Assembly: GCF_003148385.1 (NCBI RefSeq)
Contig: NZ_CP029463.1
Coordinates: forward strand, 1,364,001-1,428,000
Length of the DNA: 64,000 bases
Direction of reading: 5' to 3'
Source: Flavobacterium sediminis
GTDB taxonomy: Bacteria > Bacteroidota > Bacteroidia > Flavobacteriales > Flavobacteriaceae
Shown: in pieces, positions 1-10,014 of the stretch
How positions within the stretch are numbered: position 1 is the stretch's first letter
Layout: each line of letters starts with the position of its first letter
Translations under genes and position numbers: made by a program
The notes under the pieces: model-generated
Databases searched by the model: none
The model's input: only the letters and a program-made list of their open reading frames with translations
Told to the model about the DNA's origin: nothing

Positions 1-65
1 GAAAAAACCGTTAAGGAAGTCAAAAAGACAAATCCAAAAAGTAATTTTTTTGCAAAATCTCTCAT
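1..65 (-). CDS. N-terminus of an unidentified, probably exported protein (partial)
   Basis: An ATG at 63-65 on the minus strand opens a frame that runs off the left edge of the window. As read, the first residues are MRDFAKKITFWICLF. If the seven-A run at 45-51 were one base shorter, the frame would read MRDFAKKLLFGFVFLTSL, a much better signal peptide, so a homopolymer miscount is possible here. Too little is visible for any functional call. The 168 bases between this start and the end of pgi are AT-rich and show no other feature. Confidence 0.3.
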   Translation of the reverse strand, partial: MRDFAKKLLFGFVFLTSLTVF

Positions 66-233
66 TTCTTGTGTTTTATGTTTTTTTTTGCAAATTTCAA
101 ACAACAGATTTTAACTAAGGTTAAGAAATTGTTAACAATAAAACACTTATAACAATCTTTCTAAAAACGAACTTTTTAACGTTTTTTTTAACAGATCACC
201 GATAAAAATTCAAGCTTTTTTTAAAGTTCTTAT

Positions 234-1874
234 TTATTCCGACAGAAAATTGCGTAACAAGAACTCCGTTGACGGATCATGTGCATTAATTTTTTCTTGA
301 TTTATCTCTTCTAAAATTGAATTTGCCAATTGTTTACCCAGTTCAACTCCCCATTGATCATAACTAAAAATATTCCAAATTACTCCTTGAACAAAGATCT
401 TATGTTCGTATAGAGCAATTAATGACCCTAAGGTTTCCGGTGTTAAGGAATCAATTAAAATCGTATTGGTCGGTTTATTCCCGTCAAATACTTTAAAAGG
501 TAATAAATAATCCGCAAAATCTCCGGTAATTCCCTGCTTTTCAAACTCTGCTTTCACCTGTTTCTCTGTTTTACCCATCAACAAAGCTTCTGTTTGTGCA
601 AAAAAGTTGGACATCAATTTGTTGTGATGATCTGTATCTCCGTAAAGCGATTTTTTAAAACCGATAAAATCAGTCGGGATCAGTTTCGTACCTTGATGGA
701 TCAATTGAAAGAAAGCATGTTGAGAATTAGTTCCCGGTTCGCCCCAAATGATAGTTCCGGTCTGATAATTTACCGGATTTCCATCTCTTCCGATGCTTTT
801 TCCGTTACTTTCCATAATCCCCTGTTGAAGATAAGGTGCTAATTTTTGTAAATATTGGGTGTAAGGAATCAAAGCTTCCGTTTCAGCTCCGAAGAAATTA
901 TTATACCAAACGCTTAATAAGGCTAAAACTACCGGTATATTTTGTGAAAACTCAGCCGTTTTAAAATGAGTGTCCATTTTATTAGCTCCTTTTAACAGTG
1001 TATCAAAATTATCATATCCTACACCTAAAGCTATGGATAGTCCCACCGCACTCCAAAGCGAAAATCTTCCTCCGACCCAGTCCCACATCGGAAAAATATT
1101 ATCTTCAGCAATACCAAAATCTGTTACTTTTTGAATATTGGTCGAAACGGCTACGAAATGTTTGGCAACATCTTCTTGTTTGGCAGATTGCAAGAACCAA
1201 CTTCTTATTGTCTCAGCATTAGACAATGTTTCCTGAGTCGTGAATGTTTTAGAAACAATAACAAAAAGAGTTGTTTCCGGATTGACTTTCTTTAAAACTT
1301 CCTGAACATGATCACCATCAACATTAGATACAAAATGAACATTTAAGTGATTTTTATAATATTGTAAAGCTTCAACCACCATAGCCGGTCCTAAATCAGA
1401 TCCGCCTATCCCTATATTCACTATATCCGTAAATGCTTTACCCGTAAAACCTTTTATACCTCCCGTTATCACTTTGTCGGAAAAAGTTTTAATTTTCTCT
1501 TTAACTGCAAAAACTTCCGGCATTACATTTACGCCATCAACTAAAACAACATCTTCTTTATTAGCTCGTAAAGCTGTATGAAGAACAGCTCTTTTTTCGG
1601 TCCGGTTAATTTTTTCACCTCCGAAATAGCTTTCAACAGCCTCTTTTAAACCTACTTCATTTGCCAAATCTAAAAGCAATGCCAATGTTTTTTCATTGAT
1701 CTTATTTTTAGAATAATCCACTAAAAACTTTTCCCATTTGATATGGAATTTTTCGGCACGTTTTGAATCTTCCTGAAACATTTCCTGCATAGAAACATTA
1801 TACATTTCAGTAAAATGTTCTCTGATGTTTTGCCATGCAACCGTACCTGACGGATTAATAGATTGTAAGCTCAT
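234..1874 (-). CDS. pgi: Glucose-6-phosphate isomerase
   Basis: Interconverts glucose 6-phosphate and fructose 6-phosphate in the cytoplasm (glycolysis and gluconeogenesis). The 546-residue length is normal for the long bacterial/eukaryotic form. Visible signatures are the sugar-phosphate loop GIGGSDLGP near residue 157, the PGI signature [15 protein letters not shown] near residue 266, and the C-terminal signature [16 protein letters not shown] near residue 510. The start codon shares one base with the stop of the upstream peptidase gene (TAATG), so the two are very likely co-transcribed and translationally coupled. It is the last gene of the run DUF3108 - TDO family - M23 - pgi. Confidence 0.97.
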   Translation of the reverse strand: MSLQSINPSGTVAWQNIREHFTEMYNVSMQEMFQEDSKRAEKFHIKWEKFLVDYSKNKINEKTLALLLDLANEVGLKEAVESYFGGEKINRTEKRAVLHTALRANKEDVVLVDGVNVMPEVFAVKEKIKTFSDKVITGGIKGFTGKAFTDIVNIGIGGSDLGPAMVVEALQYYKNHLNVHFVSNVDGDHVQEVLKKVNPETTLFVIVSKTFTTQETLSNAETIRSWFLQSAKQEDVAKHFVAVSTNIQKVTDFGIAEDNIFPMWDWVGGRFSLWSAVGLSIALGVGYDNFDTLLKGANKMDTHFKTAEFSQNIPVVLALLSVWYNNFFGAETEALIPYTQYLQKLAPYLQQGIMESNGKSIGRDGNPVNYQTGTIIWGEPGTNSQHAFFQLIHQGTKLIPTDFIGFKKSLYGDTDHHNKLMSNFFAQTEALLMGKTEKQVKAEFEKQGITGDFADYLLPFKVFDGNKPTNTILIDSLTPETLGSLIALYEHKIFVQGVIWNIFSYDQWGVELGKQLANSILEEINQEKINAHDPSTEFLLRNFLSE

Positions 1875-3115
1875 TATTCTTTAAATTTAACTTTTAAAAT
1901 GCTGTCTAATTCTTTTCTGAACGGTTTAATATATTCTATATATTTCAACCTGTCTTTTTCTGCCATAGGTTCTGCACTTGGCAATTGTACTTTAAAAGGA
2001 TCTACCTGTACTCCGTTTTTCCAAAAACGGTAACATACATGTGGTCCTGTTGCTAAACCTGTACTTCCTACTTTCCCGATGACTTGTCCTTGTGCAACGT
2101 ACTCTCCTTTTTTGACTAAAATTTTAGACATGTGAAGGTACTGTGTGGAATAAGTTGCATTGTGTCTTATCTTTACAAAATTACCATTCCCGGAAGTATA
2201 GCCTGCTCTCGACACCACTCCGGCTGCTGTTGCCTTAATCGGTGTACCATGCGGAGCAGCATAATCCGTTCCGTTGTGAGCTTTCCATCTTTTTTGTACC
2301 GGATGGAAGCGTTTCCCTGAAAATTTTGAGGATATCCTATAATAATCTAAAGGCGCTTTTAAAAACATACTTTTTAATGCCTTTCCCTCTTCATCATAAT
2401 AACTATATTCTCTTTGTCCCGGCTTTAATTTATATGGAAAAGCATAAAAATCTCTTCCTCTGTGCTGAAAGTACGTTGATTCAATATGGTCAATTCCTGC
2501 ATAGATAGAATCTTCTATAAAATTCTCATAAAGTGTTACGGCGAACTTATCTCCTTTCTGAATTTTAAAGAAGTCAATGGAATAAGCATATACACTGGCC
2601 AGTTTGGGCGCTAAAGAAGCGCTTACTCCTTCTCTATCTAATGTTTCAGACAATGAGCCTTCTATCTCTGCTGCAATTGTTCTTTTTTTAATAGAAAGCG
2701 GTCTTTTCTTATTAAGAACTGCAACAGAATCTCTTAGATCAATTACGGTATAGTGTATCTTATCTTTTACATATATAAAAGCTTTCAGGTCGTTTTGCTT
2801 TTGCTTATCAAAAAGTAAAACATAGGGCTTACCGGCTTTCATTCCTCGTAAATTAAAGGAATCTCTGATCTTTTCAGTCAGTTGATGTACATTCATACTA
2901 TCCGGAAGGACATAATTCTGTAGTAAGGTACCGAACGTATCACCGCTTTTAATTGTATCGTTTACAACATGAAAATCATTATATACAAATCCGTATCTTT
3001 TAATTACAGGTTCTGCATTTTCAATTTTCTCTTCTTGTTTTTCTTCTTTCTTATTTTTAGTATCACATGCTATTACAGCAGTAAGTAACAGCAATAGAGA
3101 TGTTAGGTATTTCAA
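1874..3115 (-). CDS. M23 family metallopeptidase, lipoprotein
   Basis: Probable cell-envelope peptidoglycan endopeptidase (LytM/M23). The N-terminus [17 protein letters not shown] is a lipoprotein signal peptide with a cysteine at residue 17. A charged linker follows, then an N-terminal domain of the LysM/opacity-associated type, then the M23 core: [16 protein letters not shown] near residue 285 supplies the first metal-binding His and Asp. The usual HxH motif reads GPHVCYRF, so Cys replaces the second His, which normally ligates zinc. A G-rich turn ([13 protein letters not shown]) precedes it. The protein is 413 residues. The gene sits 18 bases after the tryptophan dioxygenase gene and overlaps pgi by one base. 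Substrate specificity cannot be read from sequence. Confidence 0.9.
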   Translation of the reverse strand: MKYLTSLLLLLTAVIACDTKNKKEEKQEEKIENAEPVIKRYGFVYNDFHVVNDTIKSGDTFGTLLQNYVLPDSMNVHQLTEKIRDSFNLRGMKAGKPYVLLFDKQKQNDLKAFIYVKDKIHYTVIDLRDSVAVLNKKRPLSIKKRTIAAEIEGSLSETLDREGVSASLAPKLASVYAYSIDFFKIQKGDKFAVTLYENFIEDSIYAGIDHIESTYFQHRGRDFYAFPYKLKPGQREYSYYDEEGKALKSMFLKAPLDYYRISSKFSGKRFHPVQKRWKAHNGTDYAAPHGTPIKATAAGVVSRAGYTSGNGNFVKIRHNATYSTQYLHMSKILVKKGEYVAQGQVIGKVGSTGLATGPHVCYRFWKNGVQVDPFKVQLPSAEPMAEKDRLKYIEYIKPFRKELDSILKVKFKE

Positions 3116-3133
3116 TTTAAACTCTTTTTCACA

Positions 3134-4065
3134 TTAAACATTTTCGCCCCACTTATCCAATTCTTCTTTGGTCCACAGCTCCGGAAAGAAAATTCTTTTT
3201 TGGTATTTCGGCAGCATGTATTTTTTCCAATCACTTCCTCCGGTTGCTTCTCCATTCCCTTGTGAACTTTCAATGTACTTCACCGCAGTCCGAAAATGCC
3301 CCATTACCCAAGTAATATTAACCGTTTTATCATAATGCCTCATTGCTTCTACCAAATCTTCATTCTGCTGATCTTCAAGAGGAAGTTGTTTAAACTTTCG
3401 CCAAACATTGATTGTATTATATTCCTCCATAAAATCAAGAAATTCTTTTTTATAGCGTTTCTCAAATTGTTGAATCAGATAAGACTTCTCTCCTGTTTTA
3501 TAATCCTTCCGGCTGCCTGCCAATACAAATGTTCAAAAGCATGCTCATACGGTGTATTTCTGTCAATTGTTGCTCTGAAGCGGGCATCTATAAGATTAAT
3601 AAGATCTGTAGATGCAAATTCAATCAAACGATATTGCGCACTCTGGAATCCGCTTGCCGGTGTTAATGTATTCCTGAACTTCAGGTATTGATCCACCTCC
3701 ATTCCGTCTGTCATAATATCAAAAGAGGTCGTTAACATGTCGAAATAACGACTGATACGACCTAATTTCTCAGTAAAATATGCTGTAGACGGAAGTTCTG
3801 TATGACACAATTGATCTATTTCCCACAAGATCATTTTAAACAACAGTTCATTGATCTGGTGGTACATAATAAATACCATTTCATCGGGCAACGTTGTTCT
3901 TTGTGTTTGTAAATTTAGAAGTGCATCTGTTTGTATATAATCCCAATATGTTATGGGTTTTGACCATAACAATCCTTCCAAATGCGTTTCCGTATTTTGA
4001 TTGATTGCCTTAAATTTTTTTTCTAAAGCCTCTATCTTATCCTGATAAAGCGTTTCTGTATTCAT
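3134..4065 (-). pseudogene. Tryptophan 2,3-dioxygenase family protein, frame broken by one missing base
   Basis: Heme dioxygenase family (TDO/IDO) that would open the kynurenine route of tryptophan degradation. The frame from 4065 encodes the N-terminal two thirds, including YHQINELLFKMILWEID and a FRNTLTPASGFQSAQYRLIE stretch typical of TDO. It runs out of frame after HLYWQAAGR. Adding one base at 3505-3510 (GGAAGG to GGGAAGG or GGAAAGG) joins it to the C-terminal frame as QAAGKDYKTGEKSYL, giving about 310 residues with no other defect. Sequencing error is therefore more likely than true decay. It starts 3 bases after the DUF3108 gene and ends 18 bases before the M23 peptidase gene. hppD and hmgA, also for aromatic amino-acid catabolism, lie just upstream. 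Confidence 0.85.
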
Positions 4066-4068
4066 GAA

Positions 4069-4845
4069 TTAATTTTCAACTTTAATTTTAAAAGAATTTT
4101 TTAGTCCTTTAAAAGCTTCTAAATCTGCCTTTAAGGATCCTACTGCCAAACTGGCTTTTATACGTATCGGAATTCTATTTTCATCATTTGATATCCAAAC
4201 CGTTAAGCTTTCTTCTTCCTTAAAAACGCGACCCGCTTGTACATAAGGTCTGAAGACTTTACACGGAACCGTTCCAAATTTAGTTTTTAAATCTTCATTA
4301 CCAATATATTTTAACTTAAACTTAAACGTTTCGTCGTCAAAAAACATATCAATAACAATTGATTCTCCGACTTTTAGATTATCGAGCTGCGGATGATTTC
4401 TTAAGAAATAAAATGAGGAAACAATATCCTGAACATTGTCAGGCACAGAAAACGTTTTTTCGGTATCTTTTTTATAATCTTTTACCAGAACGGTATTTCT
4501 ATTCTGATTGAAGTAGCCTATCTGGTTTTTAGTATAGCCGCCTTCGTCTATCTTTCTTATAAACTGATACGGCTTTCCGGTTTCCTTATCAAAATAACTT
4601 TGGTAGTCGTCTTCTACTTTAAAGAAAAGTTTCGCCATCCCTACAGTCCAACCTTTCCCTACTACATGATGTACTTTTTTATTGCTTCTGGTTGCTTCTT
4701 TGATTTCAAGAGTAGCATAACCGGCATTAATCATTCCATAATGTATCCGCAACTTGAACCATTCTCCCGTTTGAAATGCTTCTTCATTTTGTACAAAAGA
4801 ATTTGTCGTAACAAAAATTAAAAGTAAAAGGGCTATTTTTTTCAT
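4069..4845 (-). CDS. DUF3108 domain-containing exported protein
   Basis: A 258-residue protein with signal peptide MKKIALLLLIFVTTNSFVQ. The remainder is beta-rich, with the pattern of the DUF3108 family: an early GEWFKLRIHYGMINAGYATLEIK strand pair split by turns, the KVEDDYQSYFDKETGKPYQF region, and a late segment FGTVPCKVFRPYVQAGRVF. The family is probably periplasmic and has no assigned biochemical role. It heads a four-gene minus-strand run with TDO, M23 peptidase and pgi, with gaps of 3 and 18 bases and one overlap. No clear -7 box was found directly upstream. Confidence 0.8.
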   Translation of the reverse strand: MKKIALLLLIFVTTNSFVQNEEAFQTGEWFKLRIHYGMINAGYATLEIKEATRSNKKVHHVVGKGWTVGMAKLFFKVEDDYQSYFDKETGKPYQFIRKIDEGGYTKNQIGYFNQNRNTVLVKDYKKDTEKTFSVPDNVQDIVSSFYFLRNHPQLDNLKVGESIVIDMFFDDETFKFKLKYIGNEDLKTKFGTVPCKVFRPYVQAGRVFKEEESLTVWISNDENRIPIRIKASLAVGSLKADLEAFKGLKNSFKIKVEN

Positions 4846-4971
4846 TTGTCAGCTTTTTAGTGAGTGTCTAAATTATAACAATCACATAACCTACTCATTA
4901 CCAATGTGTAACTTTTCTGTTGTGATTAAACACACTTGAAATGCAATTTCTGTTCCAAAAATACTAAAACA

Positions 4972-5006
4972 AAAAAACCCAGTCAAAATTAATGACTGAG
5001 TTTTTT
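4972..5006 (-). terminator. Intrinsic terminator
   Basis: Fourteen-base arms 4972-4985 and 4993-5006 around a 7-base loop. On the minus strand the single non-Watson-Crick pair is a G-U wobble and the stem is followed by a T-run; on the plus strand it would be a C-A mismatch. It therefore acts best on minus-strand transcripts, from the candidate small RNA and possibly hppD read-through. Confidence 0.75.
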
Positions 5007-5083
5007 ATGCTATTAACCAACCAAAAACTATAAATTATGAAAAATTATCTGCAAAAAAACGAACATATCGTCCCTTTTTTTGC
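4972..5083 (-). ncRNA. Candidate small RNA with its own promoter and terminator
   Basis: The 359-base gap between hppD and the DUF3108 gene holds a minus-strand unit. A -7 box TACCTTTG (plus-strand CAAAGGTA, 5089-5096) lies just upstream. The predicted transcript begins with a hairpin, GCAAAAAAA at 5051-5059 pairing with TTTTTTTGC at 5075-5083, with an inner CGA/TCG pair. It ends in an intrinsic terminator (4972-4985 with 4993-5006) followed by a U-run. No convincing protein is encoded. The rest of the gap (4846-4971 and 5097-5204) is plain AT-rich sequence. Rfam families from Flavobacteria (for example Flavo-1) should be tested; identity is unknown. Confidence 0.45.
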
Positions 5084-5204
5084 GAGTGCAAAGGTAATTA
5101 CTTTTTAAATTTTTCTTTATGAAAAATAAACTTTAACCTTTTTAACACATTATTTTCAATACTTTAGGTTTAAAAATTGATTACTTTATAATAAAAATCA
5201 GTTT

Positions 5205-6365
5205 TTATAATGTACCTCTCAAAGCCTGTTCTCTTTCAATAGATTCAAAAAGTGCTTTAAAGTTTCCTGCTCCAAAGCCTCTTGCTCCCATTCTTTGTAT
5301 AATTTCAAAGAAAAGCGTAGGTCTGTCTTCAACAGGTTTTGTAAAAATCTGTAACAAATATCCTTCTTCATCGGCATCAATCATAATCCCTAAGCCTTTT
5401 AACGTTTCTATATCTTCTCTCAATTCATGAGAGTGCTCTTCCAAACGCCCCGGAACTGCTTTGTAATATTCTTCCGGCGGAGTTGTTAAAAATTCCACAC
5501 CTCTTGAACGCAATGCTGATACTGTTTCAATAATATTATCTGTTGCTACGGCAATATGTTGTACTCCTGCCCCTTCATAAAAGTCAAGATATTCTTCAAT
5601 CTGTGATTTTTTAATTCCTTCTGCCGGTTCGTTAATCGGGAATTTAACACGTCCGTTACCATTGCTCATTACTTTACTCATCAAGGCAGAGTATTCAGTA
5701 TGGATCTGAGTATCATCAAAAGATAAGAAATTCTCAAAGCCCATTACATCTTCGTACCATTTTACCCAGGTGTTCATTTCACCCCAACCTACATTTCCTA
5801 CCATGTGATCTATGTATTTTAAACCTACCGGCTCCGGATTATATTGTGTTTTCCATTCTACAAAGCCCGGCATAAAAGTACCGTTGTAATTTTTGCGCTC
5901 TACAAACATATGAACAGTCTCTCCATAAGTATAAATACCTGCTCTTACAACCTCCCCGAATTCATCTTTTTCAACAGTAGGCTCCATAAATACTTTTGCC
6001 CCTCTTTTTGTTGTTTCTTCAAAAGCAGAACGCGCATCTTCCACCCAAAGAGCCACTACCTTAACACCATCACCGTGTTTTACAATATGCTCATTGATAG
6101 GCGATTTACTATTTAGCGGTGTTGTCAACACTAATCTGATCTTATTTTGTACCAAAACATAGCTCACCTCATCTCTTGATCCTGTTTCTAATCCTTTATA
6201 TGCTAAAGATTGGAAGCCAAAAGCCGATTTATAAAAATGAGCGGCTTGTTTTGCATTTCCTACATAAAATTCAACGTAATCAGTTCCTAAAAGCGGAAGG
6301 AAATCTTGTGCTCCTTCAAATATTTTTTCCAGTCCGTATTCTACGGATTTTACTTCTTTTGCCAT
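5205..6365 (-). CDS. hppD: 4-hydroxyphenylpyruvate dioxygenase
   Basis: Converts 4-hydroxyphenylpyruvate to homogentisate in tyrosine catabolism. It has two vicinal-oxygen-chelate halves. The Fe(II) ligands are visible: His in IDHMVGNVGWGEMNTW (residue about 187), His in VQHIAVATDNI (about 270) and Glu in LFFEIIQRMG (about 351). The C-terminal gate helix GFGAGNFKALFESIEREQ is present. At 386 residues the length is normal. hmgA, encoding the next enzyme, lies 78 bases upstream on the same strand. A 13-bp palindrome (6393-6405) in the gap between them suggests regulation of hppD. Confidence 0.97.
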   Translation of the reverse strand: MAKEVKSVEYGLEKIFEGAQDFLPLLGTDYVEFYVGNAKQAAHFYKSAFGFQSLAYKGLETGSRDEVSYVLVQNKIRLVLTTPLNSKSPINEHIVKHGDGVKVVALWVEDARSAFEETTKRGAKVFMEPTVEKDEFGEVVRAGIYTYGETVHMFVERKNYNGTFMPGFVEWKTQYNPEPVGLKYIDHMVGNVGWGEMNTWVKWYEDVMGFENFLSFDDTQIHTEYSALMSKVMSNGNGRVKFPINEPAEGIKKSQIEEYLDFYEGAGVQHIAVATDNIIETVSALRSRGVEFLTTPPEEYYKAVPGRLEEHSHELREDIETLKGLGIMIDADEEGYLLQIFTKPVEDRPTLFFEIIQRMGARGFGAGNFKALFESIEREQALRGTL

Positions 6366-6392
6366 GATAATCTATAGTTTGTGTGTTATTTT

Positions 6393-6405
6393 AGGTCAAT
6401 GACCT
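6393..6405. promoter_or_regulatory. Palindromic operator candidate between hmgA and hppD
   Basis: A perfect inverted repeat, AGGTCA-A-TGACCT, lies 28 bases in front of the hppD start. It is the only such palindrome seen in the gap and lies where a repressor or activator could control hppD. The cognate regulator is not in this window. Confidence 0.45.
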
Positions 6406-6443
6406 TATGTGTTTATTTAATAGTTTTTGTTTTCCAACGAAAA

Positions 6444-7601
6444 TTAGTCCAACCAAGATTGGTAATACTTCTCATCTGCTATTTTCATAGCATCTTCCGT
6501 AACCATTAAAGGTTTAAAAGTATCTACCATAACTGCTAACTCCAATGTTTCTTTTTTCCCGATACTTCTTTCGACTGCTCCGGGATGCGGACCATGTGGA
6601 ATCCCTGCCGGATGCAGTGAAATATGTCCGGCTTCAATATCGTTACGGCTCATAAAATCACCATCAACATAATATAGTACTTCATCACTATCAATATTGC
6701 TGTGATTGTAAGGCGCCGGAATAGATTGCGGATGGTAATCGTACAAACGCGGAACGAATGAACATATTACAAAAGCGTCTGTTTCAAAAGTTTGATGGAT
6801 TGGCGGCGGAAGATGAATTCTTCCCGTAATCGGTTCAAAATCATGAATTGAAAAAGCATACGGATAATTGTAACCGTCATACCCCACTACATCAAAGGGA
6901 TGTGTAGCATAGACCATATCAAAGATCTCATCTCTTTTCTTGATTTTGATAAGAAAATCTCCTTTTTCGTCATTGGTTTCTAATTCTTCGGGGCGACGTA
7001 TATCGCGCTCGCAAAACGGAGAATGTTCTAAAAGTTGCCCGAACCAGTTACGGTATCTTTTAGGAGTATAAACCGGACGATGAGACTCTACTATAAACAG
7101 ACGATTATCTTCTGTATCAAAATCTATTTTATAGATCATCCCTCTCGGAATAACTAAATAATCACCATATTTAAAATCCAGATTTCCTAACATGGTTCTC
7201 AGCTTTCCGGTTCCTTTATGAATAAAGATGACCTCGTCTGAATCCGTATTCTTATAGAAATAATCTGTAGTAGATTTTTTAGGCGCTGCCAAAACAATAT
7301 GACAGTCAGAATTTGTCAACACAATCTTCCGGCTCTCCAGAAAATCATCTTGTGGTTCCACCTGAAACCCTCTCAAGCGATATGATTGAATATTATTAGA
7401 TTTCGCGATTTTTGGCGCAACATCATATTGCCCTTTTATCTCTTTTACTTGTGTAGGGCGGTGTTCATGGTACATATTGGTTGACATTCCGTCAAATCCA
7501 ATAGTACCGAAAAGTTGTTCGTAATACAAATCACCATTTTCTTTTCTAAACTGAACATGGCGTTTGTGTGGAATTTTTCCTAGTTTGTGATATATCGGCA
7601 T
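6444..7601 (-). CDS. hmgA: Homogentisate 1,2-dioxygenase
   Basis: Opens the ring of homogentisate to maleylacetoacetate, the step after HPPD. The 385-residue length is typical of the shorter bacterial form. Seen in the sequence: an N-terminal HKRHVQFRKENGDLYYEQLFG segment, a cupin core with IFIHKGTGKLRTMLGNLDFKYGDYLVIPRG, and a C-terminal iron-site region with PPIHQTFETDAFVICSF and HPAGIPHGPHPGAVE, rich in His and Glu ligands. It is upstream of hppD on the same strand. No fumarylacetoacetase gene is in this window. Confidence 0.94.
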   Translation of the reverse strand: MPIYHKLGKIPHKRHVQFRKENGDLYYEQLFGTIGFDGMSTNMYHEHRPTQVKEIKGQYDVAPKIAKSNNIQSYRLRGFQVEPQDDFLESRKIVLTNSDCHIVLAAPKKSTTDYFYKNTDSDEVIFIHKGTGKLRTMLGNLDFKYGDYLVIPRGMIYKIDFDTEDNRLFIVESHRPVYTPKRYRNWFGQLLEHSPFCERDIRRPEELETNDEKGDFLIKIKKRDEIFDMVYATHPFDVVGYDGYNYPYAFSIHDFEPITGRIHLPPPIHQTFETDAFVICSFVPRLYDYHPQSIPAPYNHSNIDSDEVLYYVDGDFMSRNDIEAGHISLHPAGIPHGPHPGAVERSIGKKETLELAVMVDTFKPLMVTEDAMKIADEKYYQSWLD

Positions 7602-7753
7602 CTCTTCAATTTTTTAAATTAAACAATGTAGTATGTAGCAATTTTCATTGTTACACTGAATAATTGACAAATTGAATTTCTCACTCAGGATTTCTCTTGA
7701 TGAGGAATTTTAAATGAGATAATAAATTTTTCCAATACAAATTCATGATATCA

Positions 7754-7761
7754 CAAATATA
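7754..7761 (-). promoter_or_regulatory. -7 box upstream of hmgA
   Basis: TATATTTG on the minus strand fits the Bacteroidota TAnnTTTG -7 consensus. It would give hmgA an untranslated leader of roughly 145 bases, unusually long for this window. No clear TTTG -33 element at the proper spacing was found, so support is partial. Confidence 0.35.
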
Positions 7762-7789
7762 GGGAAATATTTTTGAACATTTCTAAAAA

Positions 7790-10014
7790 TCAGAACCAAA
7801 AACCAACTGTAAACCATGTGAAATGATCTCGGGTTTCGGGTGCCCAGGAATGTTTTATTTCAATAGGCCCTATGATTGTTTCAAGTCCATATCCAATTGC
7901 ATAACCTGTATAAGCAGGCTTTTTCAACCAATTATCGACATCTTGGAATAAATTGTTACCAATGTTAGCAAAGTTTCCGGTAAAATTCAAATGATGTTTT
8001 CTGTAAACTTCCACATCCAGCGTTGCACTGCTTTTTACATAACTGTCACCCATTAAACTTACAAAATCATATCCGTAAAACGGTCTGAAGTTAACGATCG
8101 GCGCAAAGCCATACCCTCCTAAAACAAAATCAAAATAATTTATTGATTTATCTCCGACTTTAAACCCTCCTTCGCATTGCAGTTTAATAGTTGCTTTTTT
8201 GTAAAATGTTTTAGCAAACCCCATATCGGCTTTAGCTATGGTAAAATTTTGGAAATTATCGGGATCGTCCGATGAATAAATAAACGATTTTAACTCTCCG
8301 TTAAAATACCAACCTCTTTTAGGGAAATACCTGTTGTCAAACGAATCATATTTGGCATAGCCAAAAACAGAAAAATAATTGTTATCTTCAAAAACCGGAT
8401 TGGTATTACCAATATTTTCAGATTTGATTTTTAGGAACTTCAACTCGCCGCCGCCGCCTATGGAAAATTTTTGAGCGAAAATGGTTTGCAAATAGATCTG
8501 ATTACTAATATCTGTAAAATCAACATTAATTGAACTCAACCCTAAATCTGTCAAGGTTAAGCCGTTGTTAAAATCATTGGGTATATTCCTGTTGAAACTT
8601 ATCATTTTAGAATTAAAACCAAAACTCCAATAAAAACCGTTGTCTATATAATAATTCAAATTATAGCGAACATTATCCCCAAAATAAAATCAAACGAAAA
8701 AACATCATTCTTTGTTAAAAATTTCTTCTTGGTATAATTGATCAAAATAGAACTTTTCAATAAATCATCGTAATGCAATCCGAACTTTAAAAACGTTGTT
8801 TTCTCTTTTTCCTGTAAAAACAAATTGAATTGTTTAGTCCCTTTTATCGATCCTTTTGTAAAATTATAATTGATGGTTTTAAAGTTTTGAGTTGCATTCA
8901 AGTTATCAATTCCTCTCACAATATCATCAAAACTAATTTTAACATTGGTCTTAAACTTTAATTTTCCTCTTACGTATGCCCTGGTAAAATCCTGCAATTG
9001 ATTAATCTCAATATCAGAAACCACTAAAGAATCCATCACTTTTAAGGGTTCCCTGTAAATCGGTTTTTCGGGAACTAACTTTACCAATTCTTTTTCTTTA
9101 ATAGTAGCGGCCTCAATTCCTTTCAAAATAATATTATACCCTTCATCAAATGACATCATATTGTAATTACGGATATCCGGTTTAATATAAACATCGGTCA
9201 ACTTTCTTTTGTTTTGCATTTTCTGAATCATTCCCAGATTATTGACCTGTAACAAAACACTAGAAGCGCCTTTTAAATCCTCACGTGATTTTAAACCATC
9301 TTGTACATCTACCCCAATAATGATATCCATACCTTTTTCACGCAACAATTCTACCGGGTAATTGTTAACAATTCCTCCGTCGATCAACAATTTTTCGTCT
9401 ATTTCAATAGGATTGTACAATGAAGGTATTGCGCCACTGGCAATGATAGCTTGAGGAAGGCTTCCGGAATCTAAAATCACTTCTTTTCCGGTCTCTACAT
9501 TAGTTGCAATACAGAAAAAGGGAATCGGTAAATCTTTAAAATCCTGAATCCCGCAAACATTAAAGGTCAACCTCGACAACAAATTATAATTATAAAGCCC
9601 TTTTGAAAGCGCTGTAGGCAAGCCTAATCTGAATTTATCGAACGGGAGCGTGATCGCATAGATCTCATCATTTCTTTTTTCGTAGAAGTTCTTTGCTCCT
9701 CGTGGAATATAGTCCTGGATCAAAGCATCTGTATCTACGTTACTGAAAATAGAATCTAATTGTTTAGCAGTATATCCGGAAGCATACAAGCCCCCTATGA
9801 TAGCACCCATACTGGTACCACCAATGTAATCAATTTTTATACCGAGAGAATCTATGACTTTTAAAACGCCTATATGGGCTAAACCTTTGGCTCCACCACC
9901 ACTTAAAACCAATCCGATCTTAGGGTGTTGCTCTTGATTTGTCAAATTTTCCTCTTGTGCTAAGCTGGCTGGGGCGAGAAATAGTAGGCTTATCAACAAG
10001 AAAATATATTTCAT
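7790..10014 (-). pseudogene. Patatin-like phospholipase with outer-membrane barrel, frame broken by one missing G
   Basis: A two-part RssA/PlpD-like outer-membrane protein. A signal peptide (MKYIFLLISLLFLAPASLAQ) is followed by a patatin domain with oxyanion loop SGGGAKGLAHIG, nucleophile motif GGTSMGAIIGG and catalytic DGG (LLIDGGIVNNYP). A POTRA-like segment and a C-terminal Omp85/BamA-type barrel ending in aromatic F (TWFTVGFWF) follow. The frame from 10014 stops after DFILG; adding one G to the four-G run (plus-strand CCCC 8677-8680) continues it as ILGDNVRYNLNYYID into the barrel frame, about 741 residues in total. Nothing else is damaged, so an assembly error is likely. The gene starts 4 bases inside the end of uvrC. 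Confidence 0.88.

Noticed and set aside
5033..5107. A 24-codon plus-strand ORF (MKNYLQKNEHIVPFF...) in the hppD-DUF3108 gap
   Set aside because: It coincides with the 9-base hairpin and the minus-strand -7 box, and nothing supports translation; a structured minus-strand RNA explains the sequence better.
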